This document shows, piece after piece, positions 5,693-12,007 of a stretch of 24,777 nt of DNA. The stretch's first letter is position 1; the number at the start of each line of letters is the position of its first letter. The notes below the pieces were generated by a model, which was given only the letters and a program-made list of their open reading frames with translations, ran no database searches and was not told where the DNA came from. The stretch covers positions 1-24,777 of the IMG/VR virus record IMGVR_UViG_3300046010_005063. One strand, given 5' to 3'. Position numbers and translations under genes: made by a program. Source of the DNA: a virus.

Positions 5693-6818
5693 TACTGTTT
5701 TCCCCCCAAGTTATCCATCCATTTCGATTGGACCTAGAAAACATTTCTAGAAACGGTCCGGGGCTGCACGACTCGACAAGATCAAGAAACTCCTTCGGCT
5801 TGCTGCTGTGTCCGCCATCGCCACGAGCGGCCGCCAAGACTGTGCCAGCGTCCTTTCTCTTTAGTGGCTGGCTACCCTTAACGCCGAAAAGAACGTGCTC
5901 GGTCTGGCCGCGAAAGTAGTTGCCCATGCCGAAGTGCGGCTTCACCCAAGTGATTGCCGTGATGTACCGAAAGCCCCAGGCTTCAAGCAGGCGAAAGCCC
6001 TTTGGCAGCGAACGATTGGTAATCCACATGTAGATGTGGCAATCAACGTCCGACAGCGAGGCAACGTCAAGACGTTCCAGTTGCTCAATCGACATAGTGC
6101 TGTAGTCAGGGCGAGCGCGGCCGAGTTGGTCTTGGTCGCCTTCGTCGCCCCAGTCCCACGGCGGGTCGATGACGATGGTGGCGTACTTTGCATGAGCAAC
6201 GGCGGCGGCCTTCTCTGGCTCAGGCACCGCAGCGATCTTCTGACGGTTCTCTTCGCGACGGGCTTCGCGTGCCTGCTCTTTCAGTTCACGCTTGACCTGC
6301 AGGACAGGCCGCCCCTCTTCAACCGCCTGCTTCAACTCTGGCATTCTCTCCACCTCGTCGTAGAACTTCGCCGCCCTGTACGCCGTTGGAGTTGAAACGC
6401 CATGATCCTTGGCCACATCGGCCACGGCCGCACCTTTATCATTTTGAGAAAGGTCGGTGCGCGCCCCGCTTCCGCACATGGCACGCTTTACTCGACGGCC
6501 AAGCAAGTAGTTAAACGAGTCCGCTGTCAGATTTCGTCGGCCTAGTTGATTCTTGTCGATCCAGTCTTCAGCCTCGTCTCTGCTTTTAAAACGCAGTTCG
6601 TGAACATCGAACGGCAGGCCAAGCCGCGTGCAAATCTCGTAGCGGTTGTGGCCGTCTAGCAGCGTCAGCGTCCCCTTGCTGGCCCACACCACCAGCGGGT
6701 CGCGTGCGCCGCCATGTTCGGCGATGTTTTTCTCTAACTGTTCTCGTTCCACTGGCGTCAGCGGAGGAATTAAATCTCGAAACTGACTATCAATCTGAAT
6801 TTCCATTTCCGAACGCAT
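5679..6818 (-). CDS. ParB-like domain fused to MT-A70 adenine methyltransferase
   Basis: A 379-aa two-domain protein. ATG 6818 has GGAGG seven bases upstream. Residues about 10-90 are a ParB/Spo0J-type N domain (LTPVEREQLEKNI, LLDGHNRYEICTRLGLPF), followed by an HTH-like segment (about 125-155, VADVAKDHGVSTPTAYRAAK) and a basic/acidic helical linker. Residues about 205-370 are an MT-A70-type methyltransferase with the catalytic DPPW at 218-221 and the GNYFRGQTEHVLFGVKG motif near 299. MT-A70 enzymes methylate adenine N6 (DNA in phage and M.MunI-type enzymes). The ParB part probably helps bind DNA. Its stop overlaps a PD-(D/E)XK nuclease gene. Confidence 0.9.
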   Translation of the reverse strand: MRSEMEIQIDSQFRDLIPPLTPVEREQLEKNIAEHGGARDPLVVWASKGTLTLLDGHNRYEICTRLGLPFDVHELRFKSRDEAEDWIDKNQLGRRNLTADSFNYLLGRRVKRAMCGSGARTDLSQNDKGAAVADVAKDHGVSTPTAYRAAKFYDEVERMPELKQAVEEGRPVLQVKRELKEQAREARREENRQKIAAVPEPEKAAAVAHAKYATIVIDPPWDWGDEGDQDQLGRARPDYSTMSIEQLERLDVASLSDVDCHIYMWITNRSLPKGFRLLEAWGFRYITAITWVKPHFGMGNYFRGQTEHVLFGVKGSQPLKRKDAGTVLAAARGDGGHSSKPKEFLDLVESCSPGPFLEMFSRSNRNGWITWGENSNASK

Positions 6819-6830
6819 TACTTACCTCCG

Positions 6831-7151
6831 TTAAATTAACTTCCACCCTTCAGCCAACTTCCCCGTAAACGGACACCTTCTCAGCTCGGCCAGCTCGATA
6901 AACTTCAGCCGCTCCAGCTCTGATGCCCGCTTCCGCACGCTCTCAACTTCGCTATGCAGTCCCATCTCCCGCGCCCGCTCGCCAACTTCCCGCGCCGTGC
7001 GAATCCCGCCGAGGTCCGCCAGTGCAATCAGGAACACCTCCCGCAGTCCGTGCAGCTTCGGCCGCACCTCTTCCGCCGCCGCCTGGCTCGTCACCGGGTC
7101 CGACTGCCGGGCCAGCTGGGGGCCGTCGTCAAACAAACTAAGCTGGGTCAT
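6831..7151 (-). CDS. Small winged-helix-like phage protein
   Basis: A 106-aa protein with a good SD (AAGGAGAGGACT before ATG 7151), overlapping the upstream gene by 14 bases. It begins MTQLSLFDDG, then SDPVTSQAAAEEV, a pattern common in small phage proteins with a winged-helix fold. The middle (ALADLGGIRTAREVGERA, about 45-62) and the following ESVRKRASELERLKFIEL look like recognition and wing helices. It is likely to bind DNA and could regulate early genes or act in recombination. No exact homologue can be named from sequence alone. Confidence 0.7.
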   Translation of the reverse strand: MTQLSLFDDGPQLARQSDPVTSQAAAEEVRPKLHGLREVFLIALADLGGIRTAREVGERAREMGLHSEVESVRKRASELERLKFIELAELRRCPFTGKLAEGWKLI

Positions 7152-7461
7152 AGTCCTCTCCTTCGTCTTGCAGTTCTCGCAGTCGCCGAATCAATTCGTC
7201 CGTGTCCGCCCACGGCTTGCCCGTCAGGTACTCGTCACTCATGCTGTCCAGCATTTCCAGCACCTTGCCGGTCGCGTCGTTCAGCTGGTAGCAAGGCGTT
7301 GTCACCAACCACAGCGGGAACCCGTCAAGTGTTCCGCCGCTGATGTCGAACACCTCGCCAGCCCATTTCACGCGGCACGTCTGCTGCTCCAAGTACAGCT
7401 GCTCGATGTGGCAGCCGGGCAATGCGTGCCGGATGATTTGCACAAACTGGACGCTGTTCAT
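7138..7461 (-). CDS. Early-region protein of unknown function
   Basis: A 107-aa protein joined to the preceding gene by an ATGA overlap. It is acidic towards the C-terminus (DEGEDYDPA) and has an alpha/beta-like pattern with a beta stretch about 22-38 (IEQLYLEQQTCRVKWAGEVF). There is no membrane segment and no recognisable catalytic motif. Tight coupling on both sides supports it as a real gene of the early operon. Confidence 0.65.
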   Translation of the reverse strand: MNSVQFVQIIRHALPGCHIEQLYLEQQTCRVKWAGEVFDISGGTLDGFPLWLVTTPCYQLNDATGKVLEMLDSMSDEYLTGKPWADTDELIRRLRELQDEGEDYDPA

Positions 7462-7838
7462 CGCAGCCCCTCGCCAACGCAGGCGTCAATCGAAACACGC
7501 ACCCGGCACAGCACTTCCTCTTCGCTGCGGCTGGCTTCGATCAGCGCCTCTTCCCAAGTCTTTCGCAGCAGGCCCGGCCCGCTTGGATACCGGTTCAGCC
7601 AGTAGACTTCCCGGATGCGGGACTTCGGCCCGGTCTCCGTCAGCGTGTGCATCCGGTGCCGGTCCTTGCCGCTGGCGTTCCACATAGCCGGATACCAAAT
7701 TGGACTCGCTGTCTCGTCTTCCTGCAGGTTGACGCGGCCGACCAGCTGGCCGTCCTCCGTCACCGCATCGACCACGACACGCAGCCCGCCGTCAGTGAAG
7801 TAATTCCCAATCCCAAAAGTCTTTTCTGCCACGCTCAC
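7458..7838 (-). CDS. Early-region protein of unknown function
   Basis: A 126-aa protein. The start is taken as GTG 7838, which overlaps the TGA of the upstream membrane-protein gene (GTGA) and has GGAGG seven bases upstream; a longer reading has no such support. It contains GNYFTDGGLRVVVDAV and a Trp/Tyr-rich middle, followed by a helical segment (KTWEEALIEASRSEEEVLCR, about 92-111). No family recognised. Confidence 0.6.
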   Translation of the reverse strand: MSVAEKTFGIGNYFTDGGLRVVVDAVTEDGQLVGRVNLQEDETASPIWYPAMWNASGKDRHRMHTLTETGPKSRIREVYWLNRYPSGPGLLRKTWEEALIEASRSEEEVLCRVRVSIDACVGEGLR

Positions 7839-8170
7839 AGCACACCTCCCGCTAGTAAAAAACAAGTCACCATCAGCCCAATTCCCACCAGTCCCATCAG
7901 CGCCATACACGTTCGTTCGATGCGGTCGCTCGCCTCAGCCTGCTTGGCCTGCTCCTCGCGGCTGGCATTGACAACCGCCTCGGCCTGCTCCAGCCAGGCG
8001 AAGATGGCCAGCCGTGTCTCGACTGGAATCCTTCGCTCCAGCCGCACGTACTGCCGCAGCCGCCAAAGCTCCCAGTCGTGCGACACCCGCGTCCACTTCA
8101 GGCCGGGCACGTTGACCCAAACCAAGCCCCGCTCGCGTCCCGCCTGCCACTGTTCGCATTCCATCAACAT
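7835..8170 (-). CDS. Small protein with C-terminal membrane anchor
   Basis: A 111-aa protein. ATG 8170 (or ATG 8164) follows AGGAGG. The soluble part is rich in Arg/Trp (WELWRLRQYVRLERR, about 33-47) with a helix containing many Ala/Glu/Gln (about 60-85). The last 25 residues form a single hydrophobic segment (MALMGLVGIGLMVTCFLLAG), so the protein is probably tail-anchored in the inner membrane with its bulk in the cytoplasm. Function unknown; exclusion or host-takeover roles are typical for such early phage proteins, but nothing here proves it. Confidence 0.65.
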   Translation of the reverse strand: MLMECEQWQAGRERGLVWVNVPGLKWTRVSHDWELWRLRQYVRLERRIPVETRLAIFAWLEQAEAVVNASREEQAKQAEASDRIERTCMALMGLVGIGLMVTCFLLAGGVL

Positions 8171-8207
8171 CGTTCCGCCTCCTAGAAAAATGCGGCCTCC
8201 GTGCCGC

Positions 8208-8648
8208 TCAGAAAATAAAGTTTGTCGGTTTGCCAAAATCGGTTTCGTCGTTGTTCTGCCAGTGCCGGCGCTGCTGTTCGCTTTCTGTCCACCCGCTGCG
8301 AATCTCAGCAGTCTTGGCCGCAATCTCATCTGGCGTCGGCAGGTAAACAGACGGGTCGTCAACGCACTCGTCAGGCTCTTCTTCTTTGATGACCACCGGA
8401 GCCGGTCGCTTGCCGGTTTTGCTGGCCGCCTCATGCCGGTGCCGTAGGTCGTCGAGCTGGGCACGGCACAGCGCCAATCCCTCCGCCTGTTCCCATGCTT
8501 CGGTGCGGCCGTCACGGTCGTTGACCTTTGCCCGCTGCTTGGCCTTGTATCTCAGGTTGGCTTCTTCCCTGACCAGCCACGCTCGCAGGTCGAACACGAC
8601 CGAGTGCCAGCCGAGCTTGTCCATCTTGTGTGCGTCATCGTTTTTCAT
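8208..8648 (-). CDS. Early-region charged protein of unknown function
   Basis: A 146-aa protein read from ATG 8648; a GTG at 8654 sits at better spacing from the AGGAG upstream and is an equally good start. It overlaps the preceding gene by 14 bases. It is highly charged and helical (about 20-75, with LRAWLVREEANLRYKAKQRA), then carries a Pro/Lys linker and an acidic tail region. No membrane segment, Cys motif or catalytic motif. Unknown function. Confidence 0.6.
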   Translation of the reverse strand: MKNDDAHKMDKLGWHSVVFDLRAWLVREEANLRYKAKQRAKVNDRDGRTEAWEQAEGLALCRAQLDDLRHRHEAASKTGKRPAPVVIKEEEPDECVDDPSVYLPTPDEIAAKTAEIRSGWTESEQQRRHWQNNDETDFGKPTNFIF

Positions 8649-8865
8649 TGGCACGCCTGTCTCCTCTGTACTGCCGTCCCTGATCGATTCGCTTTTTGCG
8701 AACAATGTCCCGCTCGGCCCTCGCCGCCAGCAGCTCGAACATCCGCACCATCTCGCTCACGCAGATGCCCGCTGCCCGCTCGATTGCTTCGTCGTCGCTC
8801 CATCGTTCGCGGCATTCCATCACCCGCGCCATCTCGTCGTCTGTTAGTTCCAGTCCGATAACCAT
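8635..8865 (-). CDS. Small helical protein of unknown function
   Basis: A 76-aa protein starting three bases after the stop of the HTH gene. It starts MVIGLELTDDEMARVMECRE and ends in a very basic tail (RKKRIDQGRQYRGDRRANEKR region), so nucleic-acid contact is possible. It is predicted all-helical. Its location directly behind a HTH protein and a zinc-finger protein at the head of the early operon suggests a regulatory or takeover role. I recognise no family. Confidence 0.6.
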   Translation of the reverse strand: MVIGLELTDDEMARVMECRERWSDDEAIERAAGICVSEMVRMFELLAARAERDIVRKKRIDQGRQYRGDRRANEKR

Positions 8866-8868
8866 TTG

Positions 8869-9096
8869 CTAGACCTCCATGCGTTGACGTACTGCAGCTG
8901 CTCTCCCAGCTGTCTGAATCCATGCAATCAACTCGTCGCCGCTGTACCACAGCCGATTGGCCAGCAGCACCGGCCGCAGCATTCCTGCTTGGCGACCTTC
9001 TTCTAAAGCCTTCACTGACAGGCCGACCGCCGCATTGATGCCGTCAGCCGTGTAAAGGCGTCGCTCGTCGATGTAGCCGTCTCGCCGCGTGTTCAC
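8869..9096 (-). CDS. Excisionase/MerR-like HTH protein
   Basis: A 75-aa protein beginning at GTG 9096 in a GTGA overlap with the zinc-finger gene. Residues about 13-60 follow the pattern of the small winged-helix HTH of excisionases and MerR-type domains: YTADGINAAVGLSVKALEEG (helix-turn-helix), then the wing with NRLWYSGDELIAWIQ. Proteins of this shape act as recombination directionality factors or as early regulators. As second gene of the leftward operon, opposite the integrase operon, it is the best excisionase candidate in the window, but a Cro/CII-type role is also possible. Confidence 0.7.
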   Translation of the reverse strand: MNTRRDGYIDERRLYTADGINAAVGLSVKALEEGRQAGMLRPVLLANRLWYSGDELIAWIQTAGRAAAVRQRMEV

Positions 9097-9341
9097 TTGG
9101 CAACTCCCAGAAACGGGTTGTCAGTCGTCAGGATTCGCACGTGTCCAGCGGCGAGAATGTTTTCCGCTGCAATTTGCGACTCCTCGAAATCGGCCTGCTG
9201 TTTCTTTGGAAGTGCCAGCATCGTTCGGCGGAACTGCATGTAGTGCTTGACGCACAATCCACGCTGATGCTCGGCGCTTTCACAGTGCAGACAGACGCCC
9301 GCCCGCACTCGCTCCTTCGTTGTTTCTTTGTTCTTTCCCAT
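9093..9341 (-). CDS. Zinc-finger protein heading the early operon (candidate switch regulator)
   Basis: An 82-aa protein with SD AGGGAG before ATG 9341. Residues about 17-33 form a metal site CLHC-x9-C-x2-H with the RGLC core (RGLCVKHYMQFRRTM), a knuckle seen in many phage DNA-binding and HNH-like proteins, here without any HNH nuclease domain. The protein aligns along about 50 residues with the divergently transcribed gene at 9522-9917: same C-L-x-C, QRGLC, K, Y, FR, M and L positions, then FE.....A..IL. It is the first gene after promoter 9387-9415, a position held by Cro in lambdoid phages. A transcription-regulator role is inferred. Confidence 0.7.
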   Translation of the reverse strand: MGKNKETTKERVRAGVCLHCESAEHQRGLCVKHYMQFRRTMLALPKKQQADFEESQIAAENILAAGHVRILTTDNPFLGVAK

Positions 9342-9375
9342 GTCTCCCTGCCTGCAGTTTGAATTGGACGTTTGT

Positions 9376-9401
9376 TCGACGTGGTGATATTATCGACGTG
9401 G
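9376..9401. promoter_or_regulatory. Candidate operator: direct repeat TCGACGTGG
   Basis: Two perfect 9-bp copies, at 9376-9384 and 9393-9401, 17 bp start to start. One covers the expected start point and the other lies inside the spacer of the leftward promoter, so a protein bound there would block it. A related TTGGACGT occurs at 9364-9371. Inference from position. Confidence 0.5.
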
Positions 9402-9415
9402 AAACCACATAGCAA
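9387..9415 (-). promoter_or_regulatory. Leftward early promoter, sigma70-like
   Basis: On the minus strand TTGCTA (9415-9410), 17-bp spacer, TAATAT (9392-9387). Transcription would start near 9380 and give a leader of about 40 nt before the zinc-finger gene. It is the best promoter match in the divergent region and overlaps the TCGACGTGG repeats. Confidence 0.6.
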
Positions 9416-9438
9416 GACTAGACTAACTCCAGACTAAC
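9415..9438. repeat. AGACTA(AC) direct repeats in the divergent control region
   Basis: AGACTA at 9415, AGACTAAC at 9420 and AGACTAAC at 9431; the last two are 11 bp apart, one helical turn. They lie immediately upstream of the leftward -35 box and of a TTGACA at 9446-9451 that could be a rightward -35 (no good -10 at normal spacing). Possible second operator family. Confidence 0.4.
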
Positions 9439-9472
9439 CATTTATTTGACACGTTTGGTCCGGCTTAATTAC

Positions 9473-9499
9473 GCAAGTCCTTGTCAGATACGGACTTGC
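9473..9499. promoter_or_regulatory. Inverted repeat GCAAGTCC-N11-GGACTTGC
   Basis: Perfect 8-bp arms (9473-9480 and 9492-9499), 19 bp centre to centre, about 23 bp before the rightward zinc-finger gene. The geometry suits a dimeric repressor; as RNA it would be a 5' leader hairpin. It has no following T-run, so it is not a standard terminator. Confidence 0.5.
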
Positions 9500-9521
9500 A
9501 ACGACAAAAAAACATGAAAAA

Positions 9522-9917
9522 ATGTTTTGCATGAACACAAAAACAAAAACTTGCTTGCAATGCAGTCAGCCCAGCAAGCAGCGTGGGCTTTGCCAGAAGT
9601 GCTACAGCCGCTTTCGCAATGCCATGCAGCGACTTGAACACGGAAAAAAGAAGCCTTTTGAACAGGCCTTGGTTGACGCTGGGCAGATTTTGCCGCCAGC
9701 CAAAAGAGAACCAGACAGCCACGACCCGTTTGGAGAACTGGCCGACCAGCTGCAGAATGCAGACGCAGATGAAGTCAGCGGAATCATCGAAGATTTCCGC
9801 AGCAAAAATAAAAAGTCGCAGAAACCAACTGTCCAGCAGGAAGCAGAGGACGTAGTTCGGAGGGCCAAGAAGGCCGCTAAACGAAAAGGCATCACGCCAA
9901 AAGACAAACCTACTTAG
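9522..9917 (+). CDS. Zinc-finger protein heading the integration operon (candidate repressor)
   Basis: A 131-aa protein. Residues about 11-27 form a CxxC-x9-CxxC site (CLQC, RGLCQKC) followed by YSRFRNAMQRL; it is a paralogue of the 82-aa protein encoded on the other side of the control region. The C-terminal 80 residues are extra: an acidic helix (about 70-92) and a very basic tail (RRAKKAAKRKGITPKDK), a plausible oligomerisation plus DNA-contact part. Neither ATG 9522 nor ATG 9531 has an SD, and ATG 9522 sits in an AT-rich hairpin (9509-9528), so the message may be leaderless or regulated. By position it corresponds to CI of lambda-type switches. Function inferred. Confidence 0.7.
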   Translation: MFCMNTKTKTCLQCSQPSKQRGLCQKCYSRFRNAMQRLEHGKKKPFEQALVDAGQILPPAKREPDSHDPFGELADQLQNADADEVSGIIEDFRSKNKKSQKPTVQQEAEDVVRRAKKAAKRKGITPKDKPT

Positions 9918-9929
9918 GAGGTTCCCGCC

Positions 9930-10208
9930 ATGAGTACAGCTCCCCAGCAATCACAAAAAACGCAAGGAAACAACACCGCCGATTTGCTAAACGACCTTGG
10001 CGAGGAAATGGCACACGTCAACCGGCAACTGAGAGTCGCGCTCGAATCTCTGCGAATGATGCAAGGGTTTATGGTTCTTACTTTCTTTGCGACCGCACTG
10101 CGAGCTGTTCCAGAAAAGTCTGGCTTGCTTGGCTTTGGTTTTGTCGTGATTTTGACCCTGTTATTGCTTGGCGTTATACAGTGGTTTGCTACTAAGCGAA
10201 TTAAGTAG
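9930..10208 (+). CDS. Small two-TM membrane protein
   Basis: A 92-aa protein with a strong SD (AGGAGG, eight bases before ATG 9930). The N-terminal 40 residues are polar and helical (LLNDLGEEMAHVNRQLRVAL). Two hydrophobic segments follow: about 46-60 (weaker) and 67-87 (FGFVVILTLLLLGVIQWF), ending in a basic TKRIK, so both ends probably face the cytoplasm. It sits between the zinc-finger gene and the integrase genes. A lysogeny-expressed exclusion protein is plausible. A holin is possible by topology, but no lysin is nearby and the operon context argues against it. Confidence 0.65.
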   Translation: MSTAPQQSQKTQGNNTADLLNDLGEEMAHVNRQLRVALESLRMMQGFMVLTFFATALRAVPEKSGLLGFGFVVILTLLLLGVIQWFATKRIK

Positions 10209-10333
10209 TGACCAAAGGTGTCGGCCGCCGTTACAAACTACCAGCCGACGGAATAGTGAACACTTGGCCACGGATGGCTCTTTCACCGAGGAAGGAGAAC
10301 CATCTGTGTTTGAACGGCTCGAGCATCTGCTAA
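10208..10333 (+). CDS. Possible 41-aa peptide
   Basis: GTG 10208 overlaps the TAG of the membrane-protein gene (TAGTG) and the frame runs to TAA 10333, overlapping the next gene by 28 bases. The product begins MTKGVGRRYKLPADG. The start-stop overlap matches the style of this operon, but there is no independent support and it may be only the leader that carries the SD of the next gene. Confidence 0.3.
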   Translation: MTKGVGRRYKLPADGIVNTWPRMALSPRKENHLCLNGSSIC

Positions 10334-10743
10334 TTGATTACCCCACGTCCACGCTCCTGCAAACGCAGTGGACCTTCAAGCGTCGCCGCCTGCAGGTGGT
10401 CGACGTGCGTGACCTTTACACCGACCCGCTGACGCCTGCGGAATACTTGCGGCGTCCGTTGATTCACCGTGGCCGGTATCTAGTAAAGGCAACCGACCTA
10501 GATTGCCAGCAAGTAAAGCAGTTCTACCTAGCCAGCTCGCAGGAGTTCTACCGGCCGACCGGTTTGCGGTTGGCCCTTTACTGGCCCGACACCATCGGCC
10601 AGCCACCTGAGCGAATCATCAGCAAACGGTTTGCTGCGCTGCGTCGTGATCGAATTGTCCTGGCGAAAGCCGTGACGCAGCTGCTCGAGACCGACTGGCA
10701 AGGCTTCCAGCTGCGAGTCACCGTCGACCGTAGGACCAGCTGA
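10306..10743 (+). CDS. Integrase-coupled protein of unknown function
   Basis: A 145-aa protein. GTG 10306 is chosen because AAGGAG lies nine bases upstream; longer readings in this frame have no SD and run back into the membrane-protein gene. It ends in TGATG with the integrase start, so both are made in fixed ratio. The sequence is rich in Arg, Leu and Tyr (WTFKRRRLQVVDVRDLY, about 23-39; a second conserved-looking block RGRYLVKATDLDCQQVKQFY about 56-75). No HTH or metal site is obvious. It could be an integrase accessory factor. Unknown family. Confidence 0.6.
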   Translation: MFERLEHLLIDYPTSTLLQTQWTFKRRRLQVVDVRDLYTDPLTPAEYLRRPLIHRGRYLVKATDLDCQQVKQFYLASSQEFYRPTGLRLALYWPDTIGQPPERIISKRFAALRRDRIVLAKAVTQLLETDWQGFQLRVTVDRRTS

Positions 10744-11885
10744 TGAAGCACAGCGTCAACGTCACCGTCCGCAAACGTCCTGACACTGGCTACTACCAGC
10801 TCCGCGCCATCAGTCCGCTGAACGGCAAAGAGCTGCGGCGTAGCGCCAAGACCACGCAGCTAAAGGAGGCACTGAAAGCTGCCGCTGCATGGGAGGCGGA
10901 ACTTGAGCAGGGCATTTACACGAGGCGGATGACATGGGAACAGCTTGCCGTTCGGTTCGCCGATGAATACTTGCCGAGGCTCAAGGCCAATTCTCGCTCA
11001 ACAATGCGGGCAACGCTGACGGCGTTCGGCAAGTTCGTCGAGCCGCAGGCTGGCATCTCGGCCATCACCGGCAGCACTATCAGCCAGTGGACCGCACGGC
11101 TTCGGCAAAGCGGCCTTCGAGAGTCGACGATTGCCCGCCACCTGCGATGCCTCAAGTGCGTTCTTAACTGGGCCGTCTCGACCGAACTAATGGCGCGGCG
11201 ACCGTCGATCACGATGCCAGCGGGCGGCAACAAGAAGCGGTTTCTGAAGGGCAGAGCACTGACCGAGGCAGACTTCTCGCTACTGTGCCAGACGGCAGAC
11301 CGCATCAACCCGACGTTCACGCCGCTGCTGAACCTGCTGTGGCTGTCCGGCCTGCGGATTAGCGAAGCCTACCGTCTGTCGTTCGACGCTGGCCCGAATC
11401 AGGTTGACCTGGCGAATCGGCGGTTTGTGTTCCTCGCCGCTGGCCAAAAGTCAGGCCACGACGAAACGATTCCGCTGCTGCCGGAGCTGTACGACTGGCT
11501 CGCATCGCTAGGACGCACCAGCGGCCCGGTCGTGCGTCCACTCGTCGGCGGCAAGCCTGTGACCCTCGACACGACCAAGCGTCAAATCAGTGCCATTGGT
11601 GCAGCGTCAGGACTCGTCACCGGCAGCGAAACAGGCAAGCACGTCACGGCTCACGACCTGCGGCGTTCGTTCGGCACACGCTGGGCACTGAAGGTCCATC
11701 CGCTGGTACTCAAGAAACTGATGCGTCACGAAACGCTGGACACGACGCTGCGGTTTTACGTCGACCTAGATGACAGTCAGATAGCCGACGCCATCGCCAA
11801 TTCACCGTACACGGGATCGTACATCTCGGCTGGCTCATTCAGTGATTCGCGGCAAACGAACCAGCGGAAAACACGGGTAAAATGA
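10743..11885 (+). CDS. int: Tyrosine recombinase, phage integrase
   Basis: A 380-aa protein. Residues 1-60 look like an arm-binding AP2-type domain (TVRKRPDTGYYQLRA), about 62-160 are the core-binding SAM-like domain (TWEQLAVRFADEYLPRLKA), and about 170-345 the catalytic domain. Visible catalytic residues are Arg205 (SGLRISEA), Lys236 (GQKSGHDE), His304 and Arg307 (HDLRRSFG), His329 (LMRHETLDTT) and nucleophile Tyr339 (LRFYVD). It catalyses site-specific integration between attP and a host attB. The attachment site candidate, a tRNA-Leu half, begins 34 bases past its stop. It is coupled to the upstream 145-aa gene by TGATG. Confidence 0.95.
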   Translation: MKHSVNVTVRKRPDTGYYQLRAISPLNGKELRRSAKTTQLKEALKAAAAWEAELEQGIYTRRMTWEQLAVRFADEYLPRLKANSRSTMRATLTAFGKFVEPQAGISAITGSTISQWTARLRQSGLRESTIARHLRCLKCVLNWAVSTELMARRPSITMPAGGNKKRFLKGRALTEADFSLLCQTADRINPTFTPLLNLLWLSGLRISEAYRLSFDAGPNQVDLANRRFVFLAAGQKSGHDETIPLLPELYDWLASLGRTSGPVVRPLVGGKPVTLDTTKRQISAIGAASGLVTGSETGKHVTAHDLRRSFGTRWALKVHPLVLKKLMRHETLDTTLRFYVDLDDSQIADAIANSPYTGSYISAGSFSDSRQTNQRKTRVK

Positions 11886-11886
11886 C
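11877..11886. repeat. GTAAAATGAC direct repeat, copy 1 (copy 2 at 12168-12177)
   Basis: Ten identical bases at 11877-11886 and 12168-12177, bracketing the whole non-coding att region. Copy 1 includes the integrase stop codon. They may be outer arm-type integrase sites, or chance. Confidence 0.3.
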
Positions 11887-11918
11887 GAACTTCCGGCAGC
11901 GTTCCTGCTTGCTCAGAT

Positions 11919-11956
11919 TTTTAAGTCCTGAGCGTCTGCCATTCCGCCACTCGGCC
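11919..11956 (-). other. attP: attP candidate: 5' half of tRNA-Leu(UAA)
   Basis: On the minus strand the sequence starts with acceptor strand GGCCGAG, then TG, D-arm GCG-GAATGGCAGA-CGC, the 5' anticodon stem CAGGA and loop CTTAAAA (anticodon UAA), and then diverges: no matching anticodon 3' strand, long variable arm, T-arm or acceptor 3' strand follows. This is the 5' half of a tRNA-Leu gene, ending in the anticodon loop, a standard crossover point for tyrosine integrases. The breakpoint is framed by GCTCAG-N11-CTGAGC (11911-11933), which fits a pair of core-type integrase sites. The integrase gene is adjacent. Confidence 0.65.
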
Positions 11957-11968
11957 GAGTGCGTTTTT
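11943..11968 (+). terminator. Possible terminator of the integrase operon
   Basis: The 14-bp perfect palindrome CACTCGGCCGAGTG (11948-11961) is followed by CG and five Ts (11964-11968). Read as RNA it gives a 5-bp stem with a GGCC loop. It overlaps the tRNA-Leu 5' end, so the palindrome may partly reflect tRNA sequence. The stem is short for an efficient terminator. Confidence 0.35.
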
Positions 11969-12007
11969 CACGGTGTTTTTAGCGTTTTCCGGTTTGCCGT
12001 ACATCTC

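Noticed and set aside
9446-9471. Rightward promoter with TTGACA at 9446-9451.
   Set aside because: The only AT-rich -10 candidate (TAATTA, 9466-9471) is at 14-bp spacing, too short; kept only as a remark.
10168-10305. Longer N-terminus of the integrase-coupled protein.
   Set aside because: It would overlap the end of the membrane-protein gene without an SD, whereas GTG 10306 has AAGGAG at proper spacing.
11870-11956. A complete tRNA-Leu gene next to int.
   Set aside because: After the anticodon loop neither the anticodon 3' strand, the T-arm nor the acceptor 3' strand can be found, so only the 5' half is present.
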